Shown piece after piece: positions 29,915-38,512 of a DNA stretch of 64,000 bases. The translations under genes were made by a program, and so were the position numbers. Source of the stretch: Palsa-892 sp035295845 (GTDB lineage: Bacteria; Pseudomonadota; Alphaproteobacteria; Rhizobiales; Xanthobacteraceae); the NCBI GenBank assembly GCA_035295845.1, contig DATGIF010000028.1, positions 62,001 through 126,000 on the forward strand, read 5' to 3'. How positions within the stretch are numbered: the first letter of the stretch is position 1; every line of letters begins with the position of its first letter. Below the pieces are notes generated by a model. That model had not been told where the DNA came from. It ran no database searches and saw only the letters and a list, made by a program, of their open reading frames with translations.

Positions 29915-32665
29915 ATGAACGAAGTTTTCCCCGCAACCTTCTATTCGGCGACCGCGCGACCCGCTCCCGAGCGGCGGACGCTCTTGCAGGACATCGAGAC
30001 CGAGGTCTGCGTCGTGGGCGGCGGCTTCGCTGGCCTGTGGGCGGCACGCGCGCTCGCCGCCCGCGGCAAGGAGGTCGTCCTGCTGGAGGCGGGGGAGGTC
30101 GCGGGCGAAGCCTCGGGCCAGAACGGCGGCTTCGTCTCCGCGGGCTACGCCGAACGGATCGAAAAGATCACCCGGCGCGTGGGGCTTGAGCAGGCGCGCG
30201 AGCTCTATCGGCTCTCGCGCGAGGGCGTCGAGATGGTGCGCGCGTTTCTCGCCGAAGGCGACTTCGGGCTCGACCCGGTGCCGGGGCGCCTGAATGTGCT
30301 CCGCTACGACGACGAAGTGAGCCTGCGCGACCAGGCTGAAGCGCTTGCCCGCGATTTCGATCACGACGTGGTGGTGTGGCCCAAGGAGCGCGTGCGCGAA
30401 GTGCTCGCCAGCGGCCGCTACTATCAGGCGCTGCACGAGGCGGATGCCTTTCATCTGCATCCTTTGAATCTCGCCCGCGCGCTCGCCGCCGATTTCGAGG
30501 CGCGCGGCGGCACGATCTACGAGCAGAGCCGCGTGCGGGCGGCTGACCTCTCGGGCTTGCGAAAATCGCTATGGACGGACCACGGCCGCGTGCGCGCGTT
30601 CGAGGTGGTGCTCGCCGGCAGCGCCTTTCTCGGCGAAGCGTTTCCGGCGTTCGCGGACACGGTTCTGCCGGTGCGCACGCATGTCGTCGTCACGGCGCCG
30701 CTCGGCGAGGTGTTGCACGAGGCGATCCGTTATCCCGGCGCGATTTCCGACACGCGGCGCGCCGGCGATTACTACCGTGTCGTCGGCGACCGGCTGTTAT
30801 GGGGCGGCCGCATTTCGACCAATCTGAAGCCGCCGAAAGATCTCGCCGAGGTGATGGCGGCGGATATCGCGAGCGTCTATCCGCAGCTCCGCGGGGCACC
30901 GATCGAGTACGCCTGGTCCGGCACCATGGGCTATGCCGTCCACAAGATGCCGCAGATCGGCCTGGCGCAGCCGGGGGTGTGGATCGCGAGCGCTTTCGGC
31001 GGGCATGGGCTCAACACAACGGCGATTGCGGGCGAGCTCATTGCCGCGGCCATGGTCGAGCAGGACGACCGCTGGCGGCTCTTTATTCCGTTCGGTCTCG
31101 TGTGGGCCGGCGGCAATGTCGGCCGCGTGGCGACGCAGGCGTCCTATTGGTCGATGCAGTTCAACGACTGGATGGACGAGGCGCAAACCAAACGCGTCGA
31201 GCAGGTACAGGCCGATATCGCCGCTGGCCTTGCGCCGGGCCTCGCCGCGCACGCCGCGCGCCGCGCCAAGCACAAATTCGTGGAAAGCCACGCGGGGCGC
31301 GCGAGCGCCCGTTTCGCCGCCGCCCTCTATTTCGCGCTCAACCGCCTGCTCGTTGGTCTGCGCTGGGCCGGCGCCATCATTTACGCGATCTCCGCTGCCG
31401 TCGGGCGTCTCCTCTACGTCGTCATCATGGCGGTCGCGACCGTGATCGGATTCGTCGCCGGTTGGGTCGGCTGGGGCATGGAGATGGTCGCGGCGGGCAT
31501 CGTTCTTTGCGCCCGGGCGATCGGCTGGACCGCCGTGCTGTTCTGGCGAGGCGCCGTTGTACCGGTTTCGCTGCGGGTTGCCTCCGCTGCGAGATGGGCA
31601 TGGCGGACGAGCAAGCTTGGATCAACGCGGTTTGCGAACGCAATCGGAGCGGGCGCGCGCTGGATCGCCGAAGGAATCAAGGCGGGCGCCATTTCGACCG
31701 GCAATAGGATTCGCGAAAGCGCGATCTTCGCCGCCGCACGCACGAAAGAAGGGGTCATGTGGAGTGGCGCGCGCATTCAAGATGGCGCGCAATGGACGGC
31801 GGCGCAGGCCAAGGCAGGCGCCACTGCCGCGGCGGAGCGCGGAAAGCAGGCAGCGCTCTTGTCGAGTGCGCGGACGAGGGAAGGCGCGTTGTGGACGGCC
31901 GCACGCGCGAAGAATGGCGCGCAATGGACCGCAACGCAGGTCAAAACGGGTGCGGCCACGGCGGCGGAGCATGGAAAACGGGCAGCATTATTTTCGGGCG
32001 CGCGCGCGCGGGAGGGCGCGTTGTGGATCGCCGCAAACGCGAAATATGGCGTGCAATGGACGGCAGCGCAGATCAAGGCGGGCGTGAAGGTGGCGGCGGA
32101 ACGCGGAGCGCAAGCAGCCCGCTCATCGGGCACGCGCGCCCGGGAAGGCGCGTTAGGGGCCGCCGTGCGGGCCAAGGAAGCTGCCGCATGGAGCGCGCAA
32201 AAAGTCGCGACGGGCGGCCGGTTCGCATGGGGCCGCGCCATCGTTCCCGGCGCGCAGGGAGCAGCGGTCGGCGCAAGCCAGGCGGCCGGGCATATCAAGG
32301 TGGGAAGTACGAGGCTCGCGGGGCACGCGCGCGAAAATGCCCGCTCGTTCGGAGCGTGGATCGCGACGCTGCCGGGCATCGTGTGGAATGTGTTGTTGCT
32401 GCCCGCGGCGAAATACGTTCTCGACCGGGCGAGCTCGGCGAAAGAAGCCGTCATCGACGCAAGGAAGCGTCACGCCGAGGTGACCCGCATGGCCGACGCC
32501 GCGCGCAAGGATAGCGGACAAGCGGCACAGAGCCGGGCGGGGACCGGACCTGACCTGAAAGAAACGGCGGAAAAAAAGGCCGATGCGGCGCCCGTTTCTG
32601 CCGGGCAGGAGCCACACGCCAAATCAAAGAAAAAGAAGGCGAAGCAGGATTCGGTCGAGGTCTGA
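29915..32665 (+). CDS. FAD-dependent amine-oxidase-type protein fused to membrane helices and 11-residue repeats
   Basis: 916 residues. Residues 1-425 are a complete DAO-type flavoprotein: FAD-binding VVGGGFAG (33-40), EASGQNGGFVSAGY, and the C-terminal FAD segment FGGHGLNTTAIAGE (361-374), closest in look to gamma-glutamylputrescine or glycine oxidases. Three hydrophobic segments follow (about 480-550). Residues 580-777 are eighteen consecutive 11-residue units such as GALWTAARAKN, with three nearly identical 44-residue blocks (613-744). A last hydrophobic stretch (about 818-835) and a Lys-rich tail end the protein. Family members normally stop near residue 430, so the second half is an addition. 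The repeats likely form amphipathic helix on a membrane. The enzyme substrate is inferred only. Confidence 0.82.
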   Translation: MNEVFPATFYSATARPAPERRTLLQDIETEVCVVGGGFAGLWAARALAARGKEVVLLEAGEVAGEASGQNGGFVSAGYAERIEKITRRVGLEQARELYRLSREGVEMVRAFLAEGDFGLDPVPGRLNVLRYDDEVSLRDQAEALARDFDHDVVVWPKERVREVLASGRYYQALHEADAFHLHPLNLARALAADFEARGGTIYEQSRVRAADLSGLRKSLWTDHGRVRAFEVVLAGSAFLGEAFPAFADTVLPVRTHVVVTAPLGEVLHEAIRYPGAISDTRRAGDYYRVVGDRLLWGGRISTNLKPPKDLAEVMAADIASVYPQLRGAPIEYAWSGTMGYAVHKMPQIGLAQPGVWIASAFGGHGLNTTAIAGELIAAAMVEQDDRWRLFIPFGLVWAGGNVGRVATQASYWSMQFNDWMDEAQTKRVEQVQADIAAGLAPGLAAHAARRAKHKFVESHAGRASARFAAALYFALNRLLVGLRWAGAIIYAISAAVGRLLYVVIMAVATVIGFVAGWVGWGMEMVAAGIVLCARAIGWTAVLFWRGAVVPVSLRVASAARWAWRTSKLGSTRFANAIGAGARWIAEGIKAGAISTGNRIRESAIFAAARTKEGVMWSGARIQDGAQWTAAQAKAGATAAAERGKQAALLSSARTREGALWTAARAKNGAQWTATQVKTGAATAAEHGKRAALFSGARAREGALWIAANAKYGVQWTAAQIKAGVKVAAERGAQAARSSGTRAREGALGAAVRAKEAAAWSAQKVATGGRFAWGRAIVPGAQGAAVGASQAAGHIKVGSTRLAGHARENARSFGAWIATLPGIVWNVLLLPAAKYVLDRASSAKEAVIDARKRHAEVTRMADAARKDSGQAAQSRAGTGPDLKETAEKKADAAPVSAGQEPHAKSKKKKAKQDSVEV
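31652..32245 (+). repeat. 11-residue (33-bp) coding repeats with 132-bp super-repeats
   Basis: Eighteen in-frame 33-bp units encode residues 580-777 of the flavoprotein fusion. Within them, three 132-bp blocks (31751-31882, 31883-32014, 32015-32146) encode 44-residue copies that match at most positions. The unit is roughly G-A-x-W-x-A-A-x-x-K-x, with two units in each block replaced by G-A-x-x-A-A-E-x-G-K and A-A-L-x-S-x-A-R-x-R-E. Confidence 0.85.
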
Positions 32666-32693
32666 CCGGCGCGGCCCTTTGCAGGGGAAGGAC

Positions 32694-34118
32694 ATGGCGA
32701 AAGGCGCGGAATTCATCGGCGCGAGCGCTTGCAAGCTCGTCGAAGGACTGAGGAAGAGCGAGATCACGCCGCACGATCTCCTGGATGCGCTGGAAGCGCG
32801 CATTGCCGAGGTCGATAAGAAGGTCAACGCGCTGCCGACGTTATGCTTCGAGCGCGCGCGCGCCCACGCCGATCGCTTGATGAAGAAGTCGGTAACCGAG
32901 CGCGGATTGCTCGCGGGCATGCCGGTCGCAATCAAGGACCTTACCGAAGTCGCGGGCGTGCGCACGACCCAGGGCTCGCCGATCTTCGCAAACCATGTGC
33001 CGAAGACATCGGACATCGTGGTGGAGACGCTCGAGTGTGAAGGCGGCATTGTCTATGCGAAATCCAACACGCCTGAATTCGGCGCCGGCGCCAACACCTT
33101 CAACGAGGTGTTCGGCGCGACGCTGAATCCCTGGAACACGAGCCGCTCGGCCGCCGGCTCCTCGGGCGGTGCGGCGGCGGCGCTTGCGTGTGGCACAGCA
33201 TGGCTTGCGCACGGCACGGATGTCGGCGGCTCGTTGCGCAATCCCGCGAGCTTCTGCGGCGTTGTCGGCATGCGGCCGAGCATCGGCCGGGTCGCGCATA
33301 CGCCCGCCTACAAGATCGACCGCAATCTCAGCCAGCACGGGCCGATGGCGCGCAATGTCGAGGATCTGGCGCTTTTCCTCGATGCAATGAGCGGCGAGCA
33401 TGCCGCCGATCCCGCTTCACTGCCGCGCCTGCCGAACTCATTCCTTTCGGCGGCGCGTTCGGGCTCGCGGCCGAAACGGGTCGCCTACTCGAAGGATCTC
33501 GGCATTTCGCCGGTCGATCCGGAAGTCGCCGCGATCACTAGGGCCGCCGCGGAACGCTTCGCCGAGGAGGGCGCCATCGTGGAGGAGGCGCATCCGGATC
33601 TCCGCGAAACCATGCAATGCTTCCATGTGCTTCGCGCCTACGATTACGCGCTCAGCAAAAAGAATCTCCTGCGCGAGTATCGCACGCGGCTGAAGCCCGA
33701 CGTGATCTGGAACATCGAGGAAGGGCTGAAGCTGTCGCTGGAAGACGTCATGCGCGCGGAGGCCGAGCGCCTGACGATGACGCAGCGGGCGCTGAAGTTC
33801 TTCGAGACCTACGATTTGTTGCTCGTGCCCTCGACCATCGTAGCGCCATTCCCGATCGAGCAGCGCTATGTCGCGGAGTGTGCGGGCCAGAAGTTCGGCA
33901 ACTACATCGAGTGGTTGGCGGTCGTTTCGGCGATCACGCTCGTCTGTTGCCCGGCACTGTCGCTGCCTTGCGGCTTCACCGGTGAGGAGCTGCCGGTGGG
34001 CTTGCAGATCGTGGGACCCCCGCGGTCGGAAGCGCGTGTGCTCGCGGCCGCGAAGGTGCTCGAAGATATTCTCGGCCTGAAAGGCAAGACGCCGATCGAC
34101 CCGCGCCAGGGCCGCTAG
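32694..34118 (+). CDS. Amidase signature family enzyme
   Basis: 474 residues from ATG 32694. The Ser-cisSer-Lys triad is visible as Lys in VAIKDLTE (about 82), the serine of AGSSGGAAAAL (about 155) and the nucleophile serine in DVGGSLRNP (about 178). The family hydrolyses amides, nicotinamide, indoleacetamide or acylated peptides; GatA is a relative but the expected GatB/GatC partners are absent and the protein is unlike GatA at its C-terminus. It follows the flavoprotein fusion by 28 bp on the same strand and may act on the same nitrogenous compound; this is inference. Its TAG overlaps the stop of the convergent ATPase gene. Confidence 0.85.
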   Translation: MAKGAEFIGASACKLVEGLRKSEITPHDLLDALEARIAEVDKKVNALPTLCFERARAHADRLMKKSVTERGLLAGMPVAIKDLTEVAGVRTTQGSPIFANHVPKTSDIVVETLECEGGIVYAKSNTPEFGAGANTFNEVFGATLNPWNTSRSAAGSSGGAAAALACGTAWLAHGTDVGGSLRNPASFCGVVGMRPSIGRVAHTPAYKIDRNLSQHGPMARNVEDLALFLDAMSGEHAADPASLPRLPNSFLSAARSGSRPKRVAYSKDLGISPVDPEVAAITRAAAERFAEEGAIVEEAHPDLRETMQCFHVLRAYDYALSKKNLLREYRTRLKPDVIWNIEEGLKLSLEDVMRAEAERLTMTQRALKFFETYDLLLVPSTIVAPFPIEQRYVAECAGQKFGNYIEWLAVVSAITLVCCPALSLPCGFTGEELPVGLQIVGPPRSEARVLAAAKVLEDILGLKGKTPIDPRQGR

Positions 34119-34963
34119 CGGCTTCCGTCGCGGCGCGCGAGAAATGCGAGCCGCTCGAACAGGTGCACATCCTGCTCGTTCTTCAGGAGCGCGCCGTGCA
34201 GCGGCGGGATGAGCTTCTTCGGGTCGCGCTCGCGCAGCATCTCCGGGGTCATCTCCTCGACCATCAGGAGCTTCAGCCAGTCGAGCAATTCCGAGGTCGA
34301 GGGCTTTTTCTTCAGACCCGGCACCTCGCGGATCTCGTAGAAGATTTTCAGCGCCTCCGAGACAAGCCGCTGCTTGATGCCGGGAAAATGCACCTCGACG
34401 ATCGCCTTCATCGTCTCGGTGTCGGGAAAGCGGATGTAGTGGAAGAAACAGCGGCGCAGGAACGCGTCGGGCAATTCCTTCTCGTTGTTCGAGGTGATCA
34501 CCACGACCGGCCGCTGTTTCGCCTTGATCGTCTCCGCGGTCTCGTAGACGAAGAACTCCATGCGGTCGAGTTCCTGCAGGAGATCGTTCGGAAACTCGAT
34601 GTCGGCCTTGTCGATCTCGTCGATCAGGAGCACCGGGCGCTCGGCGGCGACAAAGGCTTCCCACAGCTTGCCGCGGCGGATGTAATTCTTGATGTCGGAG
34701 ACGCGCGGGTCGCCGAGCTGGCTGTCGCGGAGCCGCGACACCGCGTCGTATTCGTAGAGACCCTGCAGCGCCTTGGTCGTCGACTTGATGTGCCATTCGA
34801 TCAGCGGCGCCTTGATGGCTTTCGCGATCTCGGCGGCGAGCACGGTCTTGCCGGTGCCGGGCTCGCCCTTGATCAGGAGCGGCCGCTCGAGAGCAATGGC
34901 GGCGTTGACCGCGACCTTGAGGTCATTGTCGGCGACGTAGTCCTTGGTTCCTTCGAAACGCAT
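34115..34963 (-). CDS. MoxR-type AAA+ ATPase (CoxD-like)
   Basis: 282 residues with Walker A GEPGTGKT (33-40), Walker B VLLIDEIDKAD (111-121) and an arginine finger region FLRRCFF. The C-terminal helical part (SELLDWLKLLMVEEMTPEML) is that of CoxD-like MoxR proteins. These ATPases act with a CoxE-like VWA protein to remodel or metallate client enzymes. The matching VWA gene is at 16620-17798, far from here. The gene lies back-to-back with flgE across a 257-bp region with regulatory sites and overlaps the amidase stop (shared CTAG). Confidence 0.88.
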   Translation of the reverse strand: MRFEGTKDYVADNDLKVAVNAAIALERPLLIKGEPGTGKTVLAAEIAKAIKAPLIEWHIKSTTKALQGLYEYDAVSRLRDSQLGDPRVSDIKNYIRRGKLWEAFVAAERPVLLIDEIDKADIEFPNDLLQELDRMEFFVYETAETIKAKQRPVVVITSNNEKELPDAFLRRCFFHYIRFPDTETMKAIVEVHFPGIKQRLVSEALKIFYEIREVPGLKKKPSTSELLDWLKLLMVEEMTPEMLRERDPKKLIPPLHGALLKNEQDVHLFERLAFLARRDGSR

Positions 34964-35039
34964 GATCGCTCCCTGCTTGCGGCGCGCACCCTATGGGCTG
35001 CGTTTAATCGCGGCAAGGCGAAGAAAGCAGCGCGTTTCG

Positions 35040-35058
35040 CCCGGCAGAACCTGCCGGG
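35040..35058 (+). promoter_or_regulatory. Palindromic upstream activating site of flgE (FlbD/ftr-like)
   Basis: CCCGGCAG-AAC-CTGCCGGG is a perfect inverted repeat with eight-base arms, centred 93 bp before the sigma-54 promoter of flgE. A second, imperfect copy ending CTGCCGGG follows at 35061-35077. The word resembles the ftr elements bound by FlbD in Caulobacter. Confidence 0.65.
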
Positions 35059-35141
35059 AAGGCGCATTTCTGCCGGGCTGCCGGGTTTTTGCAATTTGCG
35101 AAAAGTGAATTGCTGCAAGCAGTTAGCGGGAGCGGTGCCGC

Positions 35142-35156
35142 TGGCACGGTGCTTGC
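35142..35156 (+). promoter_or_regulatory. Sigma-54 promoter of flgE-flgK-flgL
   Basis: TGGCACG-GTGC-TTGC matches the -24/-12 consensus TGGCACG-N4-TTGC exactly. Predicted start is near 35168, giving a leader of about 53 nt before flgE. Confidence 0.85.
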
Positions 35157-35220
35157 GATCGATCGCGTGACGAGGTGTGCCCGGCTTTCCCGCGGCACCC
35201 GAGCTTGATGGAGGAGTAGC

Positions 35221-36588
35221 ATGGGTATTTTCGGCGCGATGACCACGGCGGTGGGCGGGCTGCAGGCGCAGTCCTTTGCCCTCGAGAACATCTCGGGCAA
35301 CATCGCCAACTCGCAGACCACGGCGTTCAAACGGACCGACACGAGCTTCTCCGACCTCGTCTCGGATGCGGCGCTGAACCAGCAAAAGGCTGGTGGCGTC
35401 ATTGCCATGTCGCGGGCCACCAACACGGTGCAGGGCGACATCCAGGCAGCCTCCGTCTCCACCTTCATGGCGATCAACGGCAACGGCTTTTTCGTCGTGC
35501 AAAAGCCGTCGGGTTTCCCGGACGGCGCGCCGGTGTTTACCGGTAACGATCTCTACACCCGCCGCGGCGATTTCCAGCTTGACAAGGATGGCTTTCTCGT
35601 CAACGGCTCCGGCTATTACCTCGAGGGACTTCCGATCGATCCTGTGACCGGCAACGTGACCGGCTCGGTGCCTACTGTTTTGAAGGTATCAAACGACTTC
35701 TTGCCGGCCCAGGTGACAACCACGATCCAGTATCGCGCCAACCTCGCGGCGACGCCCATTACCGCCGCGTCCGCCGGCGGCGGCAGCGAGCTGTTGGTTC
35801 CGGGCGATTTTAACGCCGATCCGACCACCGGCGGCGGCGGTGTGGTGCAAGGCAACGACGTCTCGACCTTCCTCAACGAATCGATTTCGGGCGGCGCGGT
35901 CACGGTCTACGACCCGCAGGGCAATCCGGTGAACGTGCAGTTGCGCTGGGCGAAGACTGACTCGGCGCAAAGCGGCGGCACCGACACCTGGAACCTGTTT
36001 TATCAGGTCGATTCCACGGCGACAGGCACGACCGCGGCCTGGCTGAATGCCGGCACCGATTTCAAATTCGACGCCAACGGCCAGATGAATCCGGCGGTGA
36101 GCTCCGTCCCGCTCACCAACCTGACGGTTGACGGCCACGTCGTCGGCGACGTTACGGTCAATTTCGGATCGAACGGTGTCACGCAATTCGCCGATCCGAA
36201 CGGCGTCGCGCAAGTCAACACGCTGTCGCAAAACGGCTTTGCCGCGGGCCAGCTCAATTCGATCTCGGTCAGCGACAAAGGCCGCATCGTCGCGAGCTAT
36301 TCGAACGGCCGCACCCTCGACATCGCCGAGGTTCCGCTGGTGAGCTTCAATGGCGAGGACGGGCTGAAAAGCCTCGACGGCGGCGCCTTCGCCGCCACCG
36401 ATGATTCGGGCCCCGCGATCTTCGGCGCGCCGGGCACCATTGTCGGCCAATCGCTGGAAGGCTCGAACACCGACATCTCCAACGAGTTCACCAAGCTGAT
36501 CACGACCCAGCAGGCCTACGCCGCCAACACGCGCATCGTGACGACGGCGCAGCAGATGCTGCAGGACACCATGAACATGCTGCGATGA
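35221..36588 (+). CDS. flgE: Flagellar hook protein FlgE
   Basis: 455 residues with the rod/hook N-terminal signature GIFGAMTTAVGGLQAQSFALENISGNIANSQTTAFKRTD and the C-terminal heptad region (SNTDISNEFTKLITTQQAYAANTRIVTTAQQM). These end helices form the hook core; the middle domains are exposed, Gly/Ser/Thr-rich and longer than in rod proteins. It has a good ribosome site (GGAGGAG). Transcription is probably sigma-54 dependent with an FlbD-like activator. It heads flgE-flgK-flgL. Confidence 0.93.
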   Translation: MGIFGAMTTAVGGLQAQSFALENISGNIANSQTTAFKRTDTSFSDLVSDAALNQQKAGGVIAMSRATNTVQGDIQAASVSTFMAINGNGFFVVQKPSGFPDGAPVFTGNDLYTRRGDFQLDKDGFLVNGSGYYLEGLPIDPVTGNVTGSVPTVLKVSNDFLPAQVTTTIQYRANLAATPITAASAGGGSELLVPGDFNADPTTGGGGVVQGNDVSTFLNESISGGAVTVYDPQGNPVNVQLRWAKTDSAQSGGTDTWNLFYQVDSTATGTTAAWLNAGTDFKFDANGQMNPAVSSVPLTNLTVDGHVVGDVTVNFGSNGVTQFADPNGVAQVNTLSQNGFAAGQLNSISVSDKGRIVASYSNGRTLDIAEVPLVSFNGEDGLKSLDGGAFAATDDSGPAIFGAPGTIVGQSLEGSNTDISNEFTKLITTQQAYAANTRIVTTAQQMLQDTMNMLR

Positions 36589-36631
36589 CGGGCGCGGACG
36601 GTAAGCGCAACGGGTTCGAGGACGCGGGATA

Positions 36632-38512
36632 ATGGGTCTGCAAACGGCGATCTCGTCGGCGCTTTCCGGCTTGCAGGCGACGCAACAGGGCTTGACCCTC
36701 GTCGCCGACAACGTCGCGAACGCCAATACCCCCGGCTACGTCCGCAAGACACTGTCGCTCGCCAACAGCGCCAGCGGCAACGGCGTCCAGGTCGTCGGCA
36801 TTGCGCGCGAGCTCGACACGCTGGTGCAGCAGCAGCTGCGCACCGAGCTCGCGGGCGGAAATTACGCAAGCACAATCAATGACTTCTACACACAGCTCAG
36901 CCAGACCTTTGGCACGCCCGGCGGCAACAATGCCCTCGACACGCTGTTCAATAATTTAACCTCTTCGCTGAACGCGCTCGGGACGAGCCCCGATTCCATC
37001 GCCGCGCAAGGCGACGTGCTCAACCAGGCGCAGGTGCTGGTCCAGCACCTGAACTCCATGTCGAGCGACGTGCAGCAGCTGCGCTCGCAGGCGGAAAGCG
37101 GCATTGCCGACGGGGTGAACCGCGTCAATCAGCTGTTGCAGGATATCGCCCAGGTTTCGACCAAGCTCACGGCCGCGGGCAGTTCGGATGCGGCGTCGGC
37201 GGGGCTTCTCGATCAGCGCGACAGCGACATCACCGAGCTTTCCGGATTGATGGATATCCGCGTCGTCGCGACCGGCAATAACGGTGGCATCTCGATCTTC
37301 ACGAGCTCGGGGGTGGCGCTATATGACGGCCAGGCGGCGCAGCTCTCCTTCGATGCGCGGCCCGCGCTCAATCCGTCCTCGTCCTACAGCACCGATCCGA
37401 CCAAGCGCACGGTCGGAACGATTTCGCTGGTCACGCCCAACGGCGACAAGATCGATCTGATCGGCTCGAAGGCGATCCGCTCCGGCACACTCGCGGCCGA
37501 CGTCCAGATGCGAGACGTTATTCTTCCGCAGGCGCAGAGTCAGCTCGACGAGATCGCGAACTCGCTCGCACTTTCACTTTCGAACCGCACTCAGCAGGGA
37601 ACCGCCGCCACGTCCGGCGCGCAATCGGGTTTTGACCTCGATCTTTCGGGGCTGCAGAACGGCAATACGATTTCGCTGGTCTATACCGATAATTCCACCA
37701 ACACCCAGCACAAGGTGACGATCGTCCGCGTCAACGATCCATCGACGCTGCCGCTGTCGAATTCGCTCACCGCCGATCCCAACGATCAGGTGATCGGCGT
37801 CGATTTCTCGGGCGGAATGGCGTCGGTCGTGAGCCAGCTCAATACGGCGCTTGGCAGCGCCAATCTCACGTTTTCGAATCCAAGCGGCTCGACGCTGCGC
37901 GTGCTCGACGACGGCGCCCCCAATCTTTCCGATGTGAACGGCTTCAATGCGTCGGTGACGACGACGACGTTGAATTCGGGCGATCCGACGCTTCCTTTCT
38001 TCGTCGATGGCAGCAACAACAGCCTCTACACCGGCGCGATTACCGCCGGCGGTTTGCAGAAGACCGGCTTTGCCGCGCGCATTGCCGTCAATCCCGCCTT
38101 GATGGCCAATCCTTCCGCGCTCGTCGCCTATTCGAACAACACCGCCTCGGGCGATTCGACGCGGCCTGATTTCATCTACGAACAGCTCACCGCCGCTGCC
38201 CAGCTTTTCAGCCCCACAAGCGGCATTGGCACCGCGAGCGGTCCGTTCTCGGGCACAGTCGCCGACTACATTCAGCAGACGATCAGCCAGCAGGGAGCGG
38301 CGGCTGACAACGCCTCGAAGCTCAACCAGGGCCAGCAGGTCGTCGTCAATGCGCTGCAAACGCGCTTCAACGACGCCTCCGGCGTCAACATCGACACCGA
38401 AATGTCCACCCTGTTGACGCTGCAGAACGCCTACTCCGCCAACGCGCGCGTGATGACGGCGATCAACCAGATGTTCTCCACCCTCCTCAGCATTGGAAGC
38501 ACCACGGGATGA
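36632..38512 (+). CDS. flgK: Flagellar hook-associated protein 1 FlgK
   Basis: 626 residues with the hook-junction signature near the N-terminus (ALSGLQATQQGLTLVADNVANANTPGYVRK) and the matching C-terminal helix (NIDTEMSTLLTLQNAYSANARVMTAINQMF). It links the hook to the filament. It follows flgE by 43 bp and overlaps flgL by four bases (ATGA), so translation is coupled. The Asn/Ser/Thr-rich variable middle is of normal length for FlgK in this class. Confidence 0.93.
   Translation: MGLQTAISSALSGLQATQQGLTLVADNVANANTPGYVRKTLSLANSASGNGVQVVGIARELDTLVQQQLRTELAGGNYASTINDFYTQLSQTFGTPGGNNALDTLFNNLTSSLNALGTSPDSIAAQGDVLNQAQVLVQHLNSMSSDVQQLRSQAESGIADGVNRVNQLLQDIAQVSTKLTAAGSSDAASAGLLDQRDSDITELSGLMDIRVVATGNNGGISIFTSSGVALYDGQAAQLSFDARPALNPSSSYSTDPTKRTVGTISLVTPNGDKIDLIGSKAIRSGTLAADVQMRDVILPQAQSQLDEIANSLALSLSNRTQQGTAATSGAQSGFDLDLSGLQNGNTISLVYTDNSTNTQHKVTIVRVNDPSTLPLSNSLTADPNDQVIGVDFSGGMASVVSQLNTALGSANLTFSNPSGSTLRVLDDGAPNLSDVNGFNASVTTTTLNSGDPTLPFFVDGSNNSLYTGAITAGGLQKTGFAARIAVNPALMANPSALVAYSNNTASGDSTRPDFIYEQLTAAAQLFSPTSGIGTASGPFSGTVADYIQQTISQQGAAADNASKLNQGQQVVVNALQTRFNDASGVNIDTEMSTLLTLQNAYSANARVMTAINQMFSTLLSIGSTTG

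Noticed and set aside
31652..32245. CRISPR-like regular repeats
   Set aside because: The 33/132-bp periodicity is in frame, coding and without unique spacers; it is a protein repeat.
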